Of a stretch of 64,000 nt of DNA, positions 1-11,265 are shown one piece after another. Origin of the DNA: Conus ventricosus (lineage: Eukaryota > Mollusca > Gastropoda > Neogastropoda > Conidae). Location: positions 2,501-66,500 of the forward strand of contig JAFLJL010014904.1 of NCBI GenBank assembly GCA_018398815.1, given 5' to 3'. How positions within the stretch are numbered: position 1 is the stretch's first letter; every line of letters begins with the position of its first letter. A program made the translations under genes and the position numbers. Under the pieces are notes generated by a model, which saw only the letters and a program-made list of their open reading frames with translations, made no database searches and had not been told where the DNA came from.

Positions 1-1694
1 GGAACTCCCATTACGTTGTTGACGGTTGGGATAGAGAGCAACTACGTCACAGATTGCTAGTGTTGCAGATGGTGGAAGTGGGCTGTACTTCGAGTTTATC
101 CTCTCTATCTTCTGTAGAAACTCTTTAGTGTCCATGATCTGATATGGCAGATGTTCGTCAGGTGTTGAATAGCCTTCTGGACAAGCTTAGAAAGTGGCTG
201 TACTGGAGTGCCTGATCCTGTCAGCGGGAGTCTAATGGGATAAAGGCTGTTGCTTGTGGGTCTTGGTGAGAGGTTTGCATTTTCCTGCTTTTGGTTCTGG
301 ATGTCTGTGACATAGTTTGCTATGTCACTTGAGATGGGGCCTTTCGATACCCACTTCTTACCCATGACTTTATTTTGCTGTCACCGTGTTCAGATGGATT
401 TTGGTCGAGTACATCGTAATAATTGCTATCATTCAAAGCAGCACAGATCTTTTCATCATCCTCATCAAGTGATGTTATGACAGTTACCCCTGCTTTATTC
501 CGCATACCTGCATGCTGCACCGTGGGTTAAGGGAGATCTTTCAGTTCTTTGAGGGCAGTTCTTTGACCCGATTTTAGGTTATCTTTGATCCTCCTACGTT
601 TTGGGGGTCTATGAGTCATCAGAACACGCTTGAATAAAAGCTTCAAGAGCTGCATCATCTCTGGAGCTTGTTTTATCTGTAGTTGGTACCATGGTAACTT
701 TTCAAAATCATCATCATCTTCATCACCACTAGAGTCTTTTTTAGCCTCCTTTTTCTTCACATGGTAAAAACGGTGCCATCTCAAACGTTCAGCCCAGGCA
801 TAAGTGCCAATGGTTAAAATCACATAAATCTACTGGTGATCTTGGGCTGGGCGCAAAACAATCTGGGAGTCGACAAATGGCTTTTGATCTTCCGTAAGCG
901 TTACGTTTGAGGCTAGAACAATGGGGTCGAGGGCTAGTTTGTCTTCCTCTGATGGCGTGTACTGAGGTTTATTTTTTTTGCTTCTTGCTTTTTCCCTTTC
1001 CTCGTTTAACGTTTTGCTCTATGGATTCCACATTCTTATTAAGCTTTTCTTGATCCTTGAGGGAGTTGTCAGACTGTAGTCTAAGAGAACCAGTGTTGTA
1101 GATGTCACGTGCTTGAGGTAATTGTTTAAGGAGTTGGGTTGATTTTCTTACAATGGTGTTCTTGACACAGTCTATCTTAGTTCTAGTTACCTTTTGAACA
1201 TCTCCAAGCAACTTTTCGGTTTCTGTTCGTCCTAGAACATCAACTGCTCTCTCTTTGGCATCAAGAAATTGTCTCTCTAGAATTCTAGTGGTTTTTTGCG
1301 CATTCTACGATGAGGGGGTCCAAGATCCTTGATCCAGTCTTGTTTAAGATCTCTTTTAATGTGTTCATAAAGGTCTTTGTTTTTTACTTGGTATGCTAGA
1401 TTAAAATGAACTTTTAATCCATACGGTAGTTTTCCATGAAAAAACACACTCATGTAGAAAATTCAGTTTAAGATGACTAAGTTGATGTTCAAATACAAAT
1501 CTCTCAAGATACAAAAAGAGTTGGCATGATGTACAAACCAAAGTTACTTCCATGATCGACAGGGGTTGATATGGGGCCGGCACTTGGACAAAGACGGATA
1601 TAATCCCGGAATACACAAAATAATATCCAAAATCGCTGGCAACCACACACATCGGGAGTCTTCAGAGAAGAAGGAATAACAAAGAACAACAAAG
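1..1694 (-). mobile_element. PLE-A, 5' half of a Penelope-like element copy (left inverted arm)
   Basis: This stretch is the reverse complement of 6,311-7,990, including the basic, Lys/Glu-rich N-terminal coding part that precedes the reverse transcriptase. Conserved pieces seen in minus-strand frames include AWAERLRWHRF near 780 and LKSGQRTALKELKDLP ending near 530. The copy runs off the window start at about the RT motif A region, so its RT is not visible. Its 5' end (about 1,690) is where a later RTE insertion separates it from the terminal repeat at 4,516-4,760. Reading frames are broken several times. Confidence is high that this is the same family as the plus-strand copy. The exact Penelope subfamily is not determined. 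Confidence 0.8.
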
Positions 1695-1704
1695 AAAACC
1701 GACC

Positions 1705-1745
1705 ACTTGACTTGACTTGACTTGACTTGACTTGACTTGACTTGG
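1705..1745 (-). repeat. (AAGTC)n 3' tail of the RTE element
   Basis: About eight copies of a pentamer, AAGTC on the element's sense (minus) strand, lie between the RTE body and PLE-A flank. RTE-type elements commonly end in a short tandem repeat instead of poly(A). The same pentamer on the opposite sense strand ends the CR1-like element at 20.85 kb. Confidence 0.8.
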
Positions 1746-1859
1746 TCCCTTAGACGTGGGTCCGTAGGGGCACCCCTGAAGCAGTGACAACCATCCTTCT
1801 CCATTCCTCTCTGTTCTCCGCCCTCCGCAATGTGTCCCCTCAGCCGCAGGCCTGTCCAT

Positions 1860-3640
1860 TCCGTGATGTTATCCTCCCATCTTTTCCTTTGTCGACCTCT
1901 TCGCCTTTGTCCTGGTACTGTGCCCTGCATGATTGTCTTGGCAAGGCCTGTTGATCGTGTGATGTGTCCATACCATTTCAGTTTGCGTCTTTTTTACTGA
2001 GTTAGGAGATCGACATATGGACCAATTTCATTCACGATGCGCTTTTAACTTCCACATTGCTGATGTGATCTCTGTATGAGATGCCAAGGAGTCGTCTGAA
2101 GCACCTCATTTCCATTGTTTGGATCTTTTTCCTCAAGGTCTGATTTCAACGTCCATGACTCACAAGCATATAAGAATATCGCCATGACTAAGGATCGCAT
2201 CAGTCTAATCTTTGAGCTGATGAAGATATTTTTATTTCTCCAAAGAGGCGTTAGCTTAGATAGCGTAGCTGTGGTCTGAGCGACTCTTGAGATGATTTCA
2301 GGTCTTGATCCTTCATCTGAGATTGTTTGCCCCAAGTACTTAAATGTGTTGACTGGTTCAAGCTTTTTGCTGTTGATGGTTATGTCTTGGTAAAGCCGAT
2401 TGGTTGTTAGTCATGACCTTTGTCTTTTCCGCACTTATTTCCATGCCATAATCAGCAGAGGTGTTGTTGAGTCTGTTGATCAGGTGCACTAGCTCTTGTT
2501 CGTTTCCAGCTAGTCCATCTATGTCGTCGCAAAACGGAGGTTGGTGATGATTCTCCCTCCAATGTTACAGTCCTTCATGGTCTTCTAGCGCATCGGTCAT
2601 AATTCTCTCAAGGAAGACATTGAAAAGTGTGGGGGAGAGTAGACAGCCCTGTCGCACCCCAACGGTATTTTCGGAACCACTCGCCTATTTATTACCGAAG
2701 AAAACGGCGCTGGTGGCTTTATTGTAGAGGCTTCAATAGTTCCAATGAGGTTGGCAATTGATGTTGGAGAGTTTCAATTGTTGCCCATAATGCTTCATGC
2801 CACACTGGGTCGAAGGCCTTCTTGAAGTCTATGAATACGTGGTACAGATGTGTTGGTTTTGGTTGTACTTCTCACACAGTTTTCTTAGGTTGAATATTTG
2901 TTCTATGGTACTTCGTCCTGGCCTGAACCCCGCCGTTCTTCAGATGATCTTTTCTGCTTGTGGGTTTCAGTCTATTTGGGATTACTTTCAGCATAACTTT
3001 GCTTGGGTGGCTGATGAGCTAATCGTGCGATAATTTTGGCATTGCTGTGGGTTGCCTTTCTTTGGTAGCGTGATGATAAGTGACTGCGTCCAGGAGTAGG
3101 CCATTCCCCGGTTTCCCAGATTCTGTTGCATATTGCAAGTAACATGTCCACCATTGGATCACCTCCTGCCTTAATCAATTCTGCCGGTATGTTGTCAACA
3201 CCGGCGATTTTCCTGCTTTCATTGATGATAAGGCTCTAATGATTTCATCACGTGTTATATTATCCTTGCTGTTATTTGTTGGTTCCGGTGCAAACAAGGA
3301 TTGATGAATTTCCCTCAGCGTTGTGCGAGTAAAGCTCAGAACAGTATTCTGTCCATCGTTGTAGTATCTTTTCATCATCGTTGAGACATTTACCGTTTTT
3401 TGTCATGGATCGTTGTTATCTTGGCTTGTTTCTTTCCCGTTAGGTCCTTGACAATTTTATAGACTGCTTGCTGTTGTTGTTTTTTCAAATTTTTATCAAT
3501 CTCTTGGCATTGGTTGTCAATCCAAGTTTCCATTGCTGCCTTCATCTCAGTTTTAACCTTCTTGTTAACATCATTGTACTCTCTTTTTCCTTCTGGGTTG
3601 TTCTTTTTGTTTTTCAATTCACGACGTTTGTCACAAAGTT
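1860..3640 (-). pseudogene. RTE reverse transcriptase, frameshifted
   Basis: RT domain of the same element. Recognisable in order on the minus strand: a fingers segment with DEIIRALSSMKAGKSP (about 3,260-3,200), the AGGDPMVDMLLAICNRIWETG segment (3,165 region), FRPGRSTIEQIF near 2,930, the catalytic box with two Asp codons at 2,523-2,528, and the thumb segment ending in ACESWTLKSDLEEK. The C-terminal GRQRKRWEDNITEW segment (about 1,900-1,860) is typical of these molluscan elements. Several frameshifts break it into short frames. It is not a functional gene as assembled, although base-level errors in this assembly may account for some breaks. Confidence 0.8.
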
Positions 3641-3995
3641 CCAGAATTTCGTCGGTGACCCATGGATTCTTCTTTGGCCGATTTTACCAAGCACTTCTGC
3701 TGCTGTTTCTGTGACAGCTTTGTTGAAGGAGTCGGTGAAGGATTCTATGTTGATGTCTTCATTTGCCAGGACAAGTAGAGGTGCAAATTTTCCTCCAATA
3801 TTGCTTGAAATGCTTCCTTTATGTTAGGGTCTTTTAGCTTCTCCAGATTGAACTTTAACCTGATGTTTCCTTTCTTTTTGTTGTTTTTGAGGCGGAGTGC
3901 GAATGTCATGAGGACCATTTCGTGGTCACTTCCAATGTCTGCTCCAGGGAAGCTTCTGGTTCTGGCAATGTTGACACTCGACTGGAAGCGTTGTT

Positions 3996-4505
3996 TTAAC
4001 CATGAGTAATCGATTTGATTGTGATATAATCCTCCAGACTATGCCATGTTATTCTCCTGGACATCTTGTGTGGACCGAAGGTGTTCGTTATCTTCAGGTT
4101 GTTTGACTTTGCAAATTCCAGGAGTCTCAATCCTCTCTCATTTGTTAGAGTGTTACAATAGGGTCCACATGTGTCTTTCCAGTCTTTGCACGAGTCTTTT
4201 CCGATCTTAGCATTCCAGTCACCTTGTACCACTATGATATCTTTTTTGGGTATTTCGTCGAGCGCTTCCTGTACCTGGCCATAAAATTCTTCGACTTCTT
4301 CATCGCTTTTAGCCGAATGTGGGGCATAAACCCTGTAGGATGGTGATGTTGAATGGTTTTTGCCCTCAAACGTAAGGTCATGATTCGACTTGAGACCGGT
4401 CTGCAAGCCATTACACTATTAATTGTGTTCTTGTTGACTAGAAACCCTACCCCGTGTTCATGATAATATTCCCTGCCACTGTAGTAGAATTTGTGGCCTT
4501 CTGGG
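3996..4505 (-). pseudogene. RTE endonuclease (AP-endonuclease-like) domain, partial
   Basis: EEP-superfamily endonuclease that would nick target DNA for target-primed reverse transcription. Visible pieces are the start-truncated GREYYHEHGVGFLVNKN segment, the YRVYAPHSAKSDEEVEEFY segment, and the catalytic-type strand IIVVQGDWNAKIG near 4,235-4,195, where the Asp and Asn of the GDxN motif are intact. It is followed by the family-typical NERGLRLLEFAKSNNLKITNT. The N-terminal part of the domain is missing through 5' truncation and the frame is interrupted near 4,410. It is annotated in animal genomes as endonuclease-reverse transcriptase or, misleadingly, craniofacial development protein 2-like. 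Confidence 0.8.
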
Positions 4506-4515
4506 GTGTTTATTT

Positions 4516-5460
4516 CTCAATATTATTACTGTAAATAATTTCGGCTCCTCTGCGAAGCCTTCTCAGTACCTTCACGTCACTTCTGTAGAAACGTAGTTCT
4601 AGCACTACGTCAATGTTCAAAAAGACGTCAACTCTCTCTCTCTCCTCTCTCCTCTCCCGTCTCATCTCCTCATCTCTCTCTCTCTCCTCTCTGCTCCTCT
4701 CTCTCTCTCTCTCTCTCTCGTCTCTCTCTCTCTGTCGCTTTACATGTTTAAGGTACACATCACATCCGAAATACATTCCTTCGCCCGTCTTCACCATGAA
4801 GTGGAAATCCTTTCTTGAATTGAGACCATTGAAAATTGTGCCAAGGTTGCACTGGTACCAAATCTCCTTGCGAAGTAGTCTTCATCATCATCTGCAGCGT
4901 CAATTGCGGTGATCTTGAGGAATGGGAGGTTCTTGTCTTTTGGATGGGAATCTGGTTCACATGGGCAGCAAGTCCACACTTCTTGGTTTTCCCCAGATTG
5001 ATGTCCGACTTGTGGTTGGCCCAACGGAGTTTTAAATTGTTGGTAGAGCCCACATACACTTCGTTTCATGGAGAGAGCAGGAGATGGCATACAACACTCT
5101 TGGTGTCTCGCAAGTGATGTGTTTGGAGATGTGATTATTCTGCCATCGAACAAAGACCTCAGACTCCTGGTAATAATGACATGTTTGCATGTATCACAAC
5201 GGTCTTTGCAAGGAAGAAGCCAGTCTTCCTTAGGACCGTGCTGTCGGAATCTTTGGGGGACAGTGGGCTTGTAAATTTCCCCAATGTTCTTTCTTCTCCT
5301 GTCTGCCGAGATCAACATCTTCTTGGGAAAGATTTCTTCGTTCTTCTTGTTGGCATAGAGAATTTTCAAATTTTCATTGATGATTTTTCCTTTGCTGGGC
5401 ACTCTCGGGTCAAATGTTGTAACCCAAGCCAGTTTCTTCGTCTGCTTCTTGCGAGGTTGA
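4516..5460 (-). pseudogene. PLE-A GIY-YIG endonuclease region, left arm
   Basis: Minus-strand copy of the C-terminal endonuclease part of PLE-A, followed by its CT/GA tract and terminal repeat. It retains the longest upstream portion of the three copies (MPSKGKIINENLKILYA, start near 5,402), a CDTC zinc-type pair near 5,200, and the GIY-YIG core VGSTNNLKLRWANH near 5,055-5,010. The frame shifts between these two parts. GIY-YIG nucleases of Penelope-like elements cleave target DNA during insertion. The 110-bp piece at about 5,350-5,460 is the unpaired loop between the two inverted arms. Confidence 0.85.
4619..4735 (-). repeat. Interrupted (CT)n/(GA)n tract inside PLE-A
   Basis: CT-rich microsatellite on the plus strand (GA in element sense) directly after the GIY-YIG stop region. 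The same tract sits at the identical place in the two plus-strand copies (6,090-6,174 and 9,448-9,550), so the element carries it. Confidence 0.9.
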
Positions 5461-6063
5461 TGCCAACAAGAAGAACGAAGAAATCTTTCCCAAGAAGATG
5501 TTGATCTCGGCAGACAGGAGAAGGAAGAACATTGGGAAATTTACAAGCCCACTGTCCCCCAAAGATTCCGACAGCACGGTCCTAAGGAAGAACCTGGCTT
5601 CTTCCCTTGCAAAGACCGTTGTGATACATGCAAACATGTCATTATTACCAGGAGTCTGAGGTGTTTGTTCGATGGCAGAATAATCAACATCTCCAAACAC
5701 ATCACTTGCGAGACACCAAGAGTGTTGTATGCCATCTCCTGCTCTCTCCATGAAACCGAAGTGTATGTGGGCTCTACCAACAATTTAAAACTCCGTTGGG
5801 CCAACCACAAGTCGGACATCAATCTGGGGAAAACCAAAAAGTGTGGACTTGCTGCCCATGTGAACCAGATTCCCCATCCAAAAGACAAGAACCTCCCATT
5901 CCTCAAGATCACCGCATTTGACGCTGCAGATGATGATGAAGACCTACTTCGCAAGGAGATTTGGTACCAGTGCAACCTTGGCACAATTTTCAATGGTCTC
6001 AATTCAAGAAAGGATTTCCACTTCATGGTGAAGACCGGGCGAAGGAATGTATTTCGGATGTGA
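5461..6063 (+). pseudogene. PLE-A GIY-YIG endonuclease, copy 2
   Basis: Plus-strand copy starting abruptly at the inversion junction. After a one-base deletion near 5,537 the frame resumes at about 5,665 with LFDGRIINISKHITCETPR, then the GIY-YIG core (YVGSTNNLKLRWANHKSD, about 5,765-5,818) and a C-terminal part ending VKTGRRNVFRM followed by a stop at 6,061-6,063. The core Tyr and Arg of the family are present. It is truncated at its 5' end by the junction, so it has no attached RT. It belongs to the tail of a tandem copy lying directly upstream of the more complete copy at 6.3-9.4 kb, the usual head-to-tail arrangement of Penelope-like elements. Confidence 0.85.
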
Positions 6064-6088
6064 TGTGTACCTTAAACATGTAAGCGAC

Positions 6089-6179
<91 letters not shown>

Positions 6180-6310
6180 ACGTCTTTTTGAACATTGACG
6201 TAGTGCTAGAACTACGTTTCTACAGAAGTGACGTGAAGGTACTGAAGAAGGCTTCGCAGAGGAGCCGAAATTATTTACAGTAATAATATTGATCTATAGC
6301 TTTCCTTAAA
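6064..6310 (+). repeat. PLE-A terminal repeat (pLTR-like) with GA tract and hairpin
   Basis: Non-coding segment between tandem PLE-A copies, repeated at 9,423-9,670 and inverted at 4,516-4,750. It holds the (GA)n run 6,090-6,174, a perfect 7-bp hairpin at 6,198-6,217 (ACGTAGT, loop GCTAGA, ACTACGT) and a hammerhead-like core (listed separately). This organisation is what is called a pseudo-LTR in Penelope-like elements. Confidence 0.7.
6236..6300 (+). ncRNA. Hammerhead-like motif in PLE-A terminal repeat (candidate)
   Basis: The sequence reads CTGAAGA, then a possible helix II with GGCT/AGCC arms, then GAAA, then a possible helix III with ATTATT/AATAAT arms around a TACAGT loop. This order resembles a type I hammerhead ribozyme, reported in terminal repeats of some Penelope-like elements. 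An extra A sits between the core and helix II, and I could not find a convincing helix I. The left-arm copy (4,510-4,575, minus) lacks one A of the core. This is a weak candidate. Confidence 0.35.
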
Positions 6311-7619
6311 GTGGTCGAGTTTTCTTTGTTGTTCTTTGTTATTCCTTCTTCTCTGAAGACTCCAGATGTGTGGTGCCAGCGATTTTTGGACTATTATATT
6401 TGTGTATTCCGGGATTATCATCCGTCTTGTCCAATGCCGGCCCCATATCAACCACTGTCGATCATGGAAGTAACTTTGGTTTGTACATCATGCCAAACTC
6501 TTTTGTATCTTGAGAGATTTGTATTTGAAACATCAACTTAGTCATCTAAACCCGAATTTTCTACATGAGTGTGTTTTTCATGGAAACTACCGTATGGATC
6601 AAAAGTTCATTTTTAATCTAGCATACCAAGTAAAAACAAAGACCTTTATGAACACATTCAAGAGATCTTAAACAAGACTGGATCAAGGATCTTGGACTCC
6701 CTCGTCGTAGAAGCGCAAAACCACTAGAATTCTAGAGAGACAATTCTTGATGCCAAAGAGAGGAGCAGTTGATGTTCTAGGACGAACAGAAACCGAAATG
6801 TAGCTTGGAGAGTTCAAAAGTAACTAGAACTAAGATAGACATGTCAAGGAACACCCATTGTAAGAAAATCAAGCAACTCCTGAAACAATTACCTCAAGCA
6901 CGTGACATCTACAACACTGTTCTCTTAGACTACAGTCTGACAACTACCTAAAGGGATCAAGAAAAGCTTAATAAGAATGTGAGATCCCATAGAGAAAAAA
7001 CGTAAACGGGGAAAGGGAAAAGCAAGAAGCAAAAAAATAAACCTCAGTACACGCCTCAGAGGAAGACAAACTAGCCCTCGACCCCATTGTTTCTAGCCTC
7101 AAACGTAACGCTTACGGAAGATCAAAAAGCCATTTGTCGACTACCAGATTGTTTTGCGCCCAGCCCAAGATCACCAGTAGATTATGTATATAACCATTGG
7201 CACTATGCCTGGGCTGAACGTTTGAGATGGCACCGTTTTTAACCATGTGAAGAAAAAGGAGGCTAAAAAAGACTCTAGTGGTGATGAAGATATGATGATT
7301 TGAAAAGTTACCATGGTACCAACCTACAGATAAACAAGCTCCCAGAGATGATGCAGCTCTTGAAGCTTTTATTCAAGCGTGTTCTGATGACATCATAGAC
7401 CCCCCAAAACGTAGGAGGATCAAAGATAACCTAACATCGGGTCAAAGAACTGCCCTCAAAGAACTGAAAGATCTCCCTTTAACCCACGGTGCAGCATGCA
7501 GGTATGCGGATAAAGCAGGGTAACTGTCATAACATCACTTGATGAGGATGATGAAAAGATCTGTGCTGTTTTGAATGATAGCAATTATTACGATGTACCG
7601 ACCAAAATCCATCTGAACA

Positions 7620-8700
7620 GGTGACAGCAAAAATAAAGTCATGGGCTAAGAAGTGGGTATCGAAAGGCGCCATCTCAAGTGACATAGCAAACTGTCACAG
7701 ACATCCAGAACCCAAAAGCAGGAAAATGCAAACCTCTCACCAACCCACAACAACAGCCTATCCTATTAGACTCCTGCTGACAGGATCAGGCACTCCAGTA
7801 CAGCCACTTTCTAAGCTTGTCCAAAGGCTATTCAACACCTGACGCAACATCTGCCATATCAGATCATGGACACTAAAGAGTTTCTACAGAAGATAGAGAG
7901 GATAAACTCGAAGTACAGCCCACTTCCACCATCAGCAACACTAGCAACTGTGACGTAGTTGCTCTCAAATCCCAACGTCAACAACGTAATGGGATTTTCC
8001 TGCTACAAAGAAGATGCTGCAAAAGATCCCATCGCCTCTTGACATCCCCACACGCTGTATCATGGAAGGGCTTGACATTGCATTGAACAACAATTTCTGC
8101 AAATATGAAGAGGGCGAAAGCAAAATAATCTATGCCAAGCCCAACCGTGGTACAGCCATGGGACCCTGTCATTCCTGTGATTATGTAGATGTTTTCATGG
8201 GAGAGCTAGACCACAAGCTTGTTTCTACAACATCAGTTCCACTCCTTTCTTTCTACATCCGAGTCCAGATGAAGATGTCAAGAAACTGGGCTGGAGCAGA
8301 TTTAGAGACGATGGATTTGCTGTACTTCCATTTGCCTCCACAGTTGATCATTTCAAGCTGAACTCCAAACCCTTCATCCTCCATCCATCAAATGGACAGT
8401 AACACATGGTACTGAAGTGGATATTTGGACGTGAAACTGAAACCCTTTACGATGGCAAGATCAACACAGACGTGAACAGCAAACATTTCCACTCTTATCT
8501 TCAATCCTGGTAGTTGCCATTCTCCAGATCTTCAAGGGCCTCATTGAAGGTATTGGAATACGACTCCGCATGATCTGCAGTGACGATGACAAACTGGCAG
8601 CTAGGATACAAGAGTATTCCAAATATCTGTGTGTGTCAGGTTGGAAGTGGGATGTAGCCCATTCACGTCTCATTAAGGGAGCCAGCAAGAATAGAGAAAC
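7620..8700 (+). pseudogene. PLE-A reverse transcriptase, frameshifted
   Basis: RT of the Penelope-like type. Motif A reads CDVVAL at 7,949-7,966. Motif B reads RGTAMGPCHSCDY from about 8,146. The catalytic motif C reads FRDDGF at 8,301-8,318, the DDG form typical of Penelope-like RTs. Motifs B and C lie in different frames, so at least one frameshift separates them, and another lies just after motif A. Upstream, 7,621-7,842 carries the conserved linker with RLLLTGSGTPVQPLSKLVQ. A thumb region runs into the endonuclease at 8,700. The catalytic aspartates are all intact. Confidence 0.8.
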
Positions 8701-9422
8701 ACTTCTTCATCAACCTCGCAAGAAGCAGACGAAGAAACTGGCTTGGGTTACAACATTTGACCCGAGAGTGCCCAGCAAAGGAAAAATCATCAATGAAAAT
8801 TGAAAATTCTCTATGCCAACAAGAAGAACGAAGAAATCTTTCCCAAGAAGATGTTGATCTCGGCAGACAGGAGAAGGAAGAACATTGGGGAAATTTACAA
8901 GCCCACTCCTCCCCCAAAGATTCCGACAGCACGGTCCTAAGGAAGAACCTGGCTTCTTCCCTTGCAAAGACCGTGTGATACATGCAAACATGTCATTATT
9001 ACCAGGAGTCTGAGGTCTTTGTTCGATGGCAGAATAATCAACATCTCCAAACACATCACTTGCGAGACACCAAGAGTTTGGGGTATGCCATCTCCTGCTC
9101 TCTCCATGAAACCGAAGTGTATGTGGGCTCTACCAACAATTTAAAACTCCGTTGGGACAACCACAAGTCGGACATCAATCTGGGGAAAACCAAGAAGTGT
9201 GGACTTGCTGCCCATGTGAACCAGATTCCCCATCCAAAAGACAAGAACCTCCCATTCCTCAAGATCACCGCATTTGACGCTGCAGATGATGATGAAGACC
9301 TACTTCGCAAGGAGATTTGGTACCAGTGCAACCTTGGCACAATTTTCAATGGTCTCCCAAATTTAAGAAAGGATTTCCACTTCATGGTGAAGACCGGGCG
9401 AAGGAATGTATTTCGGATGTGA
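8700..9422 (+). pseudogene. PLE-A GIY-YIG endonuclease, copy 3
   Basis: C-terminal endonuclease of the most complete copy. The basic linker KKNEEIFPKKMLISADRRRK region at about 8,820-8,880 precedes a CDTCKH pair near 8,976 and the GIY-YIG core at about 9,117-9,170 (YVGSTNNLKLRWDNHKSD). The frame from 8,982 runs open to the stop at 9,420-9,422, ending VKTGRRNVFRM exactly like copy 2. One Ala-to-Asp change (RWDNH for RWANH) distinguishes it from the other copies. The upstream linker is frame-disrupted. Confidence 0.85.
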
Positions 9423-9775
<353 letters not shown>

Positions 9776-9836
<61 letters not shown>

Positions 9837-9887
9837 TAATATAATATGTATTATATATATAATATATATAATATATATATATATATA

Positions 9888-9920
<33 letters not shown>

Positions 9921-9921
9921 T
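9776..9921. repeat. (AT)n microsatellite
   Basis: About 145 bases of almost pure alternating A and T, with short interruptions. It abuts the truncated end of PLE-A. Confidence 0.95.
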
Positions 9922-10769
9922 GAATTATAAACAAAGCTTGCTCTTATGTCTTAGACTGAAGAAAATAGGGGGAGATAAGCATTCATATCTTCACGCACAT
10001 CTTGTTCAGCCCAGTGAGAAACTTCTCTCAAAAACGTTCTGCAGACAGAACGTCAATTTTAGGGGTTTTGTTTTGTTTGTTTGTTTGTTTGTTGTTGTTT
10101 TGTTGTTGTTGTTGTTGTTTTCCTCTCTCTCTCTCTCTGTGTGTAAAACTGATTATGCAAAACCGTTGTAAATAATATCAGTGAAAATAAAGTTGCAGCA
10201 GATACAGGATTTAGAGTACAGACAGAAATACAGTTTGCACACCCTCTAGTCCTTCATACAAGTGAGAGCACAACGATAGACTATGGTGGTTCAAAACCAG
10301 AAACTGGGACATGAGAGGTGAAATGACGCATAGATGCACGAGTCTCTCACACGCTCACTGACTCTCTAAAGTATTTCAACCTGGCTCGCTGGCTGCCATG
10401 CTGTCTCTGGGTCCGGTGAATATGGTGCCTCCAGCTTCCTCCGGTCCTGTCCTTGGAGTTAGTTATGATGAAAATAATGACACTGATAGAAATGATAATA
10501 ATGATGAGGAGGATGATCGATTTATTGACAAAAATGAAAAACAAAGAGAGGATCACTACCGTCTTGGTGATAATATGACAATAGCAATTGTAGTATGGAA
10601 GAAAGGAGGTTAGGGGATTGTCAGACAGCAAGGTTGCCGTGGCAACAATCTTAGTGGCTATGACGATGGTGATGATAATGGTACTGATGGTAACATCAAT
10701 GCTAACAACGTATTACCCGATTTCCGCCTGCAGTCGCCTCAGTTTTTGCAACCAGATTCCACTATTTAG
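9922..10769. other. Mostly unique DNA, no gene recognised
   Basis: Contains a GTTT/GTT-rich run followed by CT/GT (10,066-10,145). The open frames are short and lack family motifs. Nothing else stands out. Confidence 0.5.
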
Positions 10770-11265
10770 TAGTCACAGTGTCAATGGATTCCATTCCACC
10801 ATGAAGATGGCCATGTGGCCTCTGTTTTCCATTCCACCATGAAAGTAACTACATTGAGAGTATTCTCCACTCCACCATGACGTAGTCACTTTGTAACCAC
10901 TATAAATCAACCGTAAAGGTAGCCACACCATGTACTACTTCCACTCTGCCGTTTGTAGTACCAGTGAGACTGTTCTAATTCCACCTTTAAGTTAGCAGCA
11001 GTCTGACTGTTTTCCGTTCTACAAATAGGGATGGGCACATTAAGGCTGCTTTCGATTTCACCCTGAGATTGCCAGATTTATGGCTGTTTAAAAATTTACC
11101 ATTTAGGTAGATGCATTTATGACTGTTTCGCAATCCACCACCTAGGTAGCCACCTGGAGTGTTTTCTATTCCACCATTGAGGAGCCACATCATGATTTGT
11201 TTCATTTGCTCCAAGGCGCCACGTTCTAAATGGTTTTCATTCCACCATTAAGGTAAGTACACCAT
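10770..11265. repeat. Degenerate minisatellite with ATTCCACCATgAAGG cores
   Basis: Variants of a TTCCATTCCACCATGAAGGT-like core recur near 10,790, 10,830, 10,870, 10,978, 11,128, 11,168 and 11,240. The spacing is irregular (about 35-150 bases) and the copies have drifted, so this looks like an old minisatellite. Confidence 0.55.

Larger units (their letters stand above)
1695..4515 (-). mobile_element. RTE-like non-LTR retrotransposon, 5'-truncated, inserted in PLE-A
   Basis: Minus-strand element with, in order, an apurinic-type endonuclease domain, a reverse transcriptase and a short pentamer tail. It interrupts PLE-A: sequence continuous in the plus arm around 6,290-6,315 is split here, with about 15 bases of the target missing. 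The element begins already inside the endonuclease (TPEGHKFYYSGREYY near 4,510-4,465), so it is 5'-truncated, as expected for target-primed reverse transcription. The RT catalytic box reads FCDDIDGLAG near 2,510-2,537, where RTE-like elements usually have FADDIDGLAG. There is no RNase H domain. Its absence from the other PLE-A arm dates it after the PLE-A inverted duplication. Confidence 0.85.
6311..9422 (+). mobile_element. PLE-A, most complete Penelope-like element copy
   Basis: Unit spanning terminal repeat, basic N-terminal region (about 6,590-7,850), reverse transcriptase (about 7,850-8,700) and GIY-YIG endonuclease (8,700-9,422), with a terminal repeat on either side. Penelope-like elements are retroelements with an RT related to telomerase RT and, usually, a GIY-YIG nuclease. 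The arrangement of a full unit preceded by a 5'-truncated tandem copy fits the family. The reading frame is broken repeatedly, but all main motifs are present. The copy in the left arm reverse-complements this one up to about 7,990, where the window starts. Confidence 0.85.
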
